Assembly: GCA_026770585.1 (NCBI GenBank)
Contig: MU646941.1
Location: 259,113-270,799 of the forward strand
Direction of reading: 5' to 3'
DNA length: 11,687 bases
Source: Baffinella frigidus
Taxonomy: Eukaryota > Cryptophyceae > Cryptomonadales > Baffinellaceae
Within the stretch, counting starts at the first letter, position 1. Every line of letters starts with the position of its first letter. A program made the translations under genes and the position numbers. This document shows positions 11,430-11,687 of the stretch, piece after piece. The notes beneath the pieces are model-generated. The model was given only the letters and a program-made list of their open reading frames with translations. It searched no databases and was not told the DNA's origin.

Positions 11430-11560
11430 TTATCCGGCAACAAGTATTTTTCTTTTAAAAAATCCGTACGAAAATTACCACACAATTGCTTCGGACGTGA
11501 CCAGTTGTGTAGTAATTTTCATTGCCAGCTTTTAAAAGAAAAATACTTGTTCCCGGATAA
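11430..11560. mobile_element. TTATC-family MITE, target duplication GCTC
   Basis: The 131-bp element runs from TTATCCGGCAACAAGTATTT to AAATACTTGTTCCCGGATAA, with GCTC at 11426-11429 and 11561-11564. The inner arms are GAAAATTACCACACA and TGTGTAGTAATTTTC. It is the least altered member, with intact ends and a perfect duplication. An extra GAACAAGTATTTTT at 11401-11414 just upstream is a detached terminal fragment of the same family. It has no coding capacity. Confidence 0.92.
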
Positions 11561-11687
11561 GCTCAGAGCATAGGAAAATTCCCGGGCAAGTCTTGAATCC
11601 ATCCTCTGGTAAAACGTAAGTCAAAAGAGATTATAGCGGTGTGTTGAGGCCATGTTGGTGTGTCGCGAAGTGTGTTGTGAACTCTTG

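Overview
This window reads as non-coding, repeat-packed nuclear DNA from a eukaryote. I find no convincing protein-coding gene, tRNA, rRNA or transposase. The long reading frames come from microsatellites, minisatellites, telomere-like arrays or the arms of inverted repeats. Evidence for a eukaryote is the CT/CA and GA microsatellites, degenerate TTTAGGG-type (plant/alga-type) telomere-like arrays, many short non-autonomous inverted-repeat elements and no operon-like gene packing. TTTAGGG-type repeats occur in several algal and protist lineages. From memory only, spurious peptides such as YRGTSLIRNRPPLGPYS, encoded by one repeat here, recall predicted proteins from cryptophyte algae; I could not check this.

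Layout. 1-35: right end of a palindrome-bearing element whose fuller copy lies at 11180-11357. 86-980: tandem duplications and a CT/CA microsatellite. 1250-1756: palindromes, a second CT/CA tract and a 140-bp MITE. 1859-2200: a 15-bp minisatellite. 2325-2661: a small TIR element and a GA tract enclosed by inverted repeats. 2903-4204: four or more foldback elements with CAGGGGTACC ends, partly nested. 4269-5754: SINE-like CCTAAAGG repeats, foldbacks and a hairpin cluster. 5794-5914: another CAGGGGTACC foldback. 6191-7050: degenerate telomere-like DNA holding a 39-bp palindrome. 7060-8280: unassigned sequence and two TIR elements. 8340-8970: SINE-like copy and unassigned sequence. 9058-9765: degenerate CGTTAGCAC/GCGTCA repeats with telomere-like islands. 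10140-11687: an inverted-repeat pair, a further telomere-like block, a SINE-like copy and two TTATC elements at the right edge.

Three repeat families explain most of the structure. (1) A TTATC-ended MITE family of 131-178 bp with exact 4-bp target duplications: AGTT, AAGC, GATC and GCTC at four insertions. A related unoccupied site is preserved at 9312-9356. (2) A CAGGGGTACC foldback family inserting at TA; one insertion lies exactly at the junction of a two-copy tandem repeat. (3) A roughly 100-bp dispersed repeat ending in tandem CCTAAAGGA; two copies have flanking direct repeats that suggest retroposition. None encodes its own enzyme, so movement would depend on proteins encoded elsewhere. 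Every telomere-like block has its G-rich strand on the + strand, which fits a subtelomeric or interstitial setting pointing right, but this is inference.
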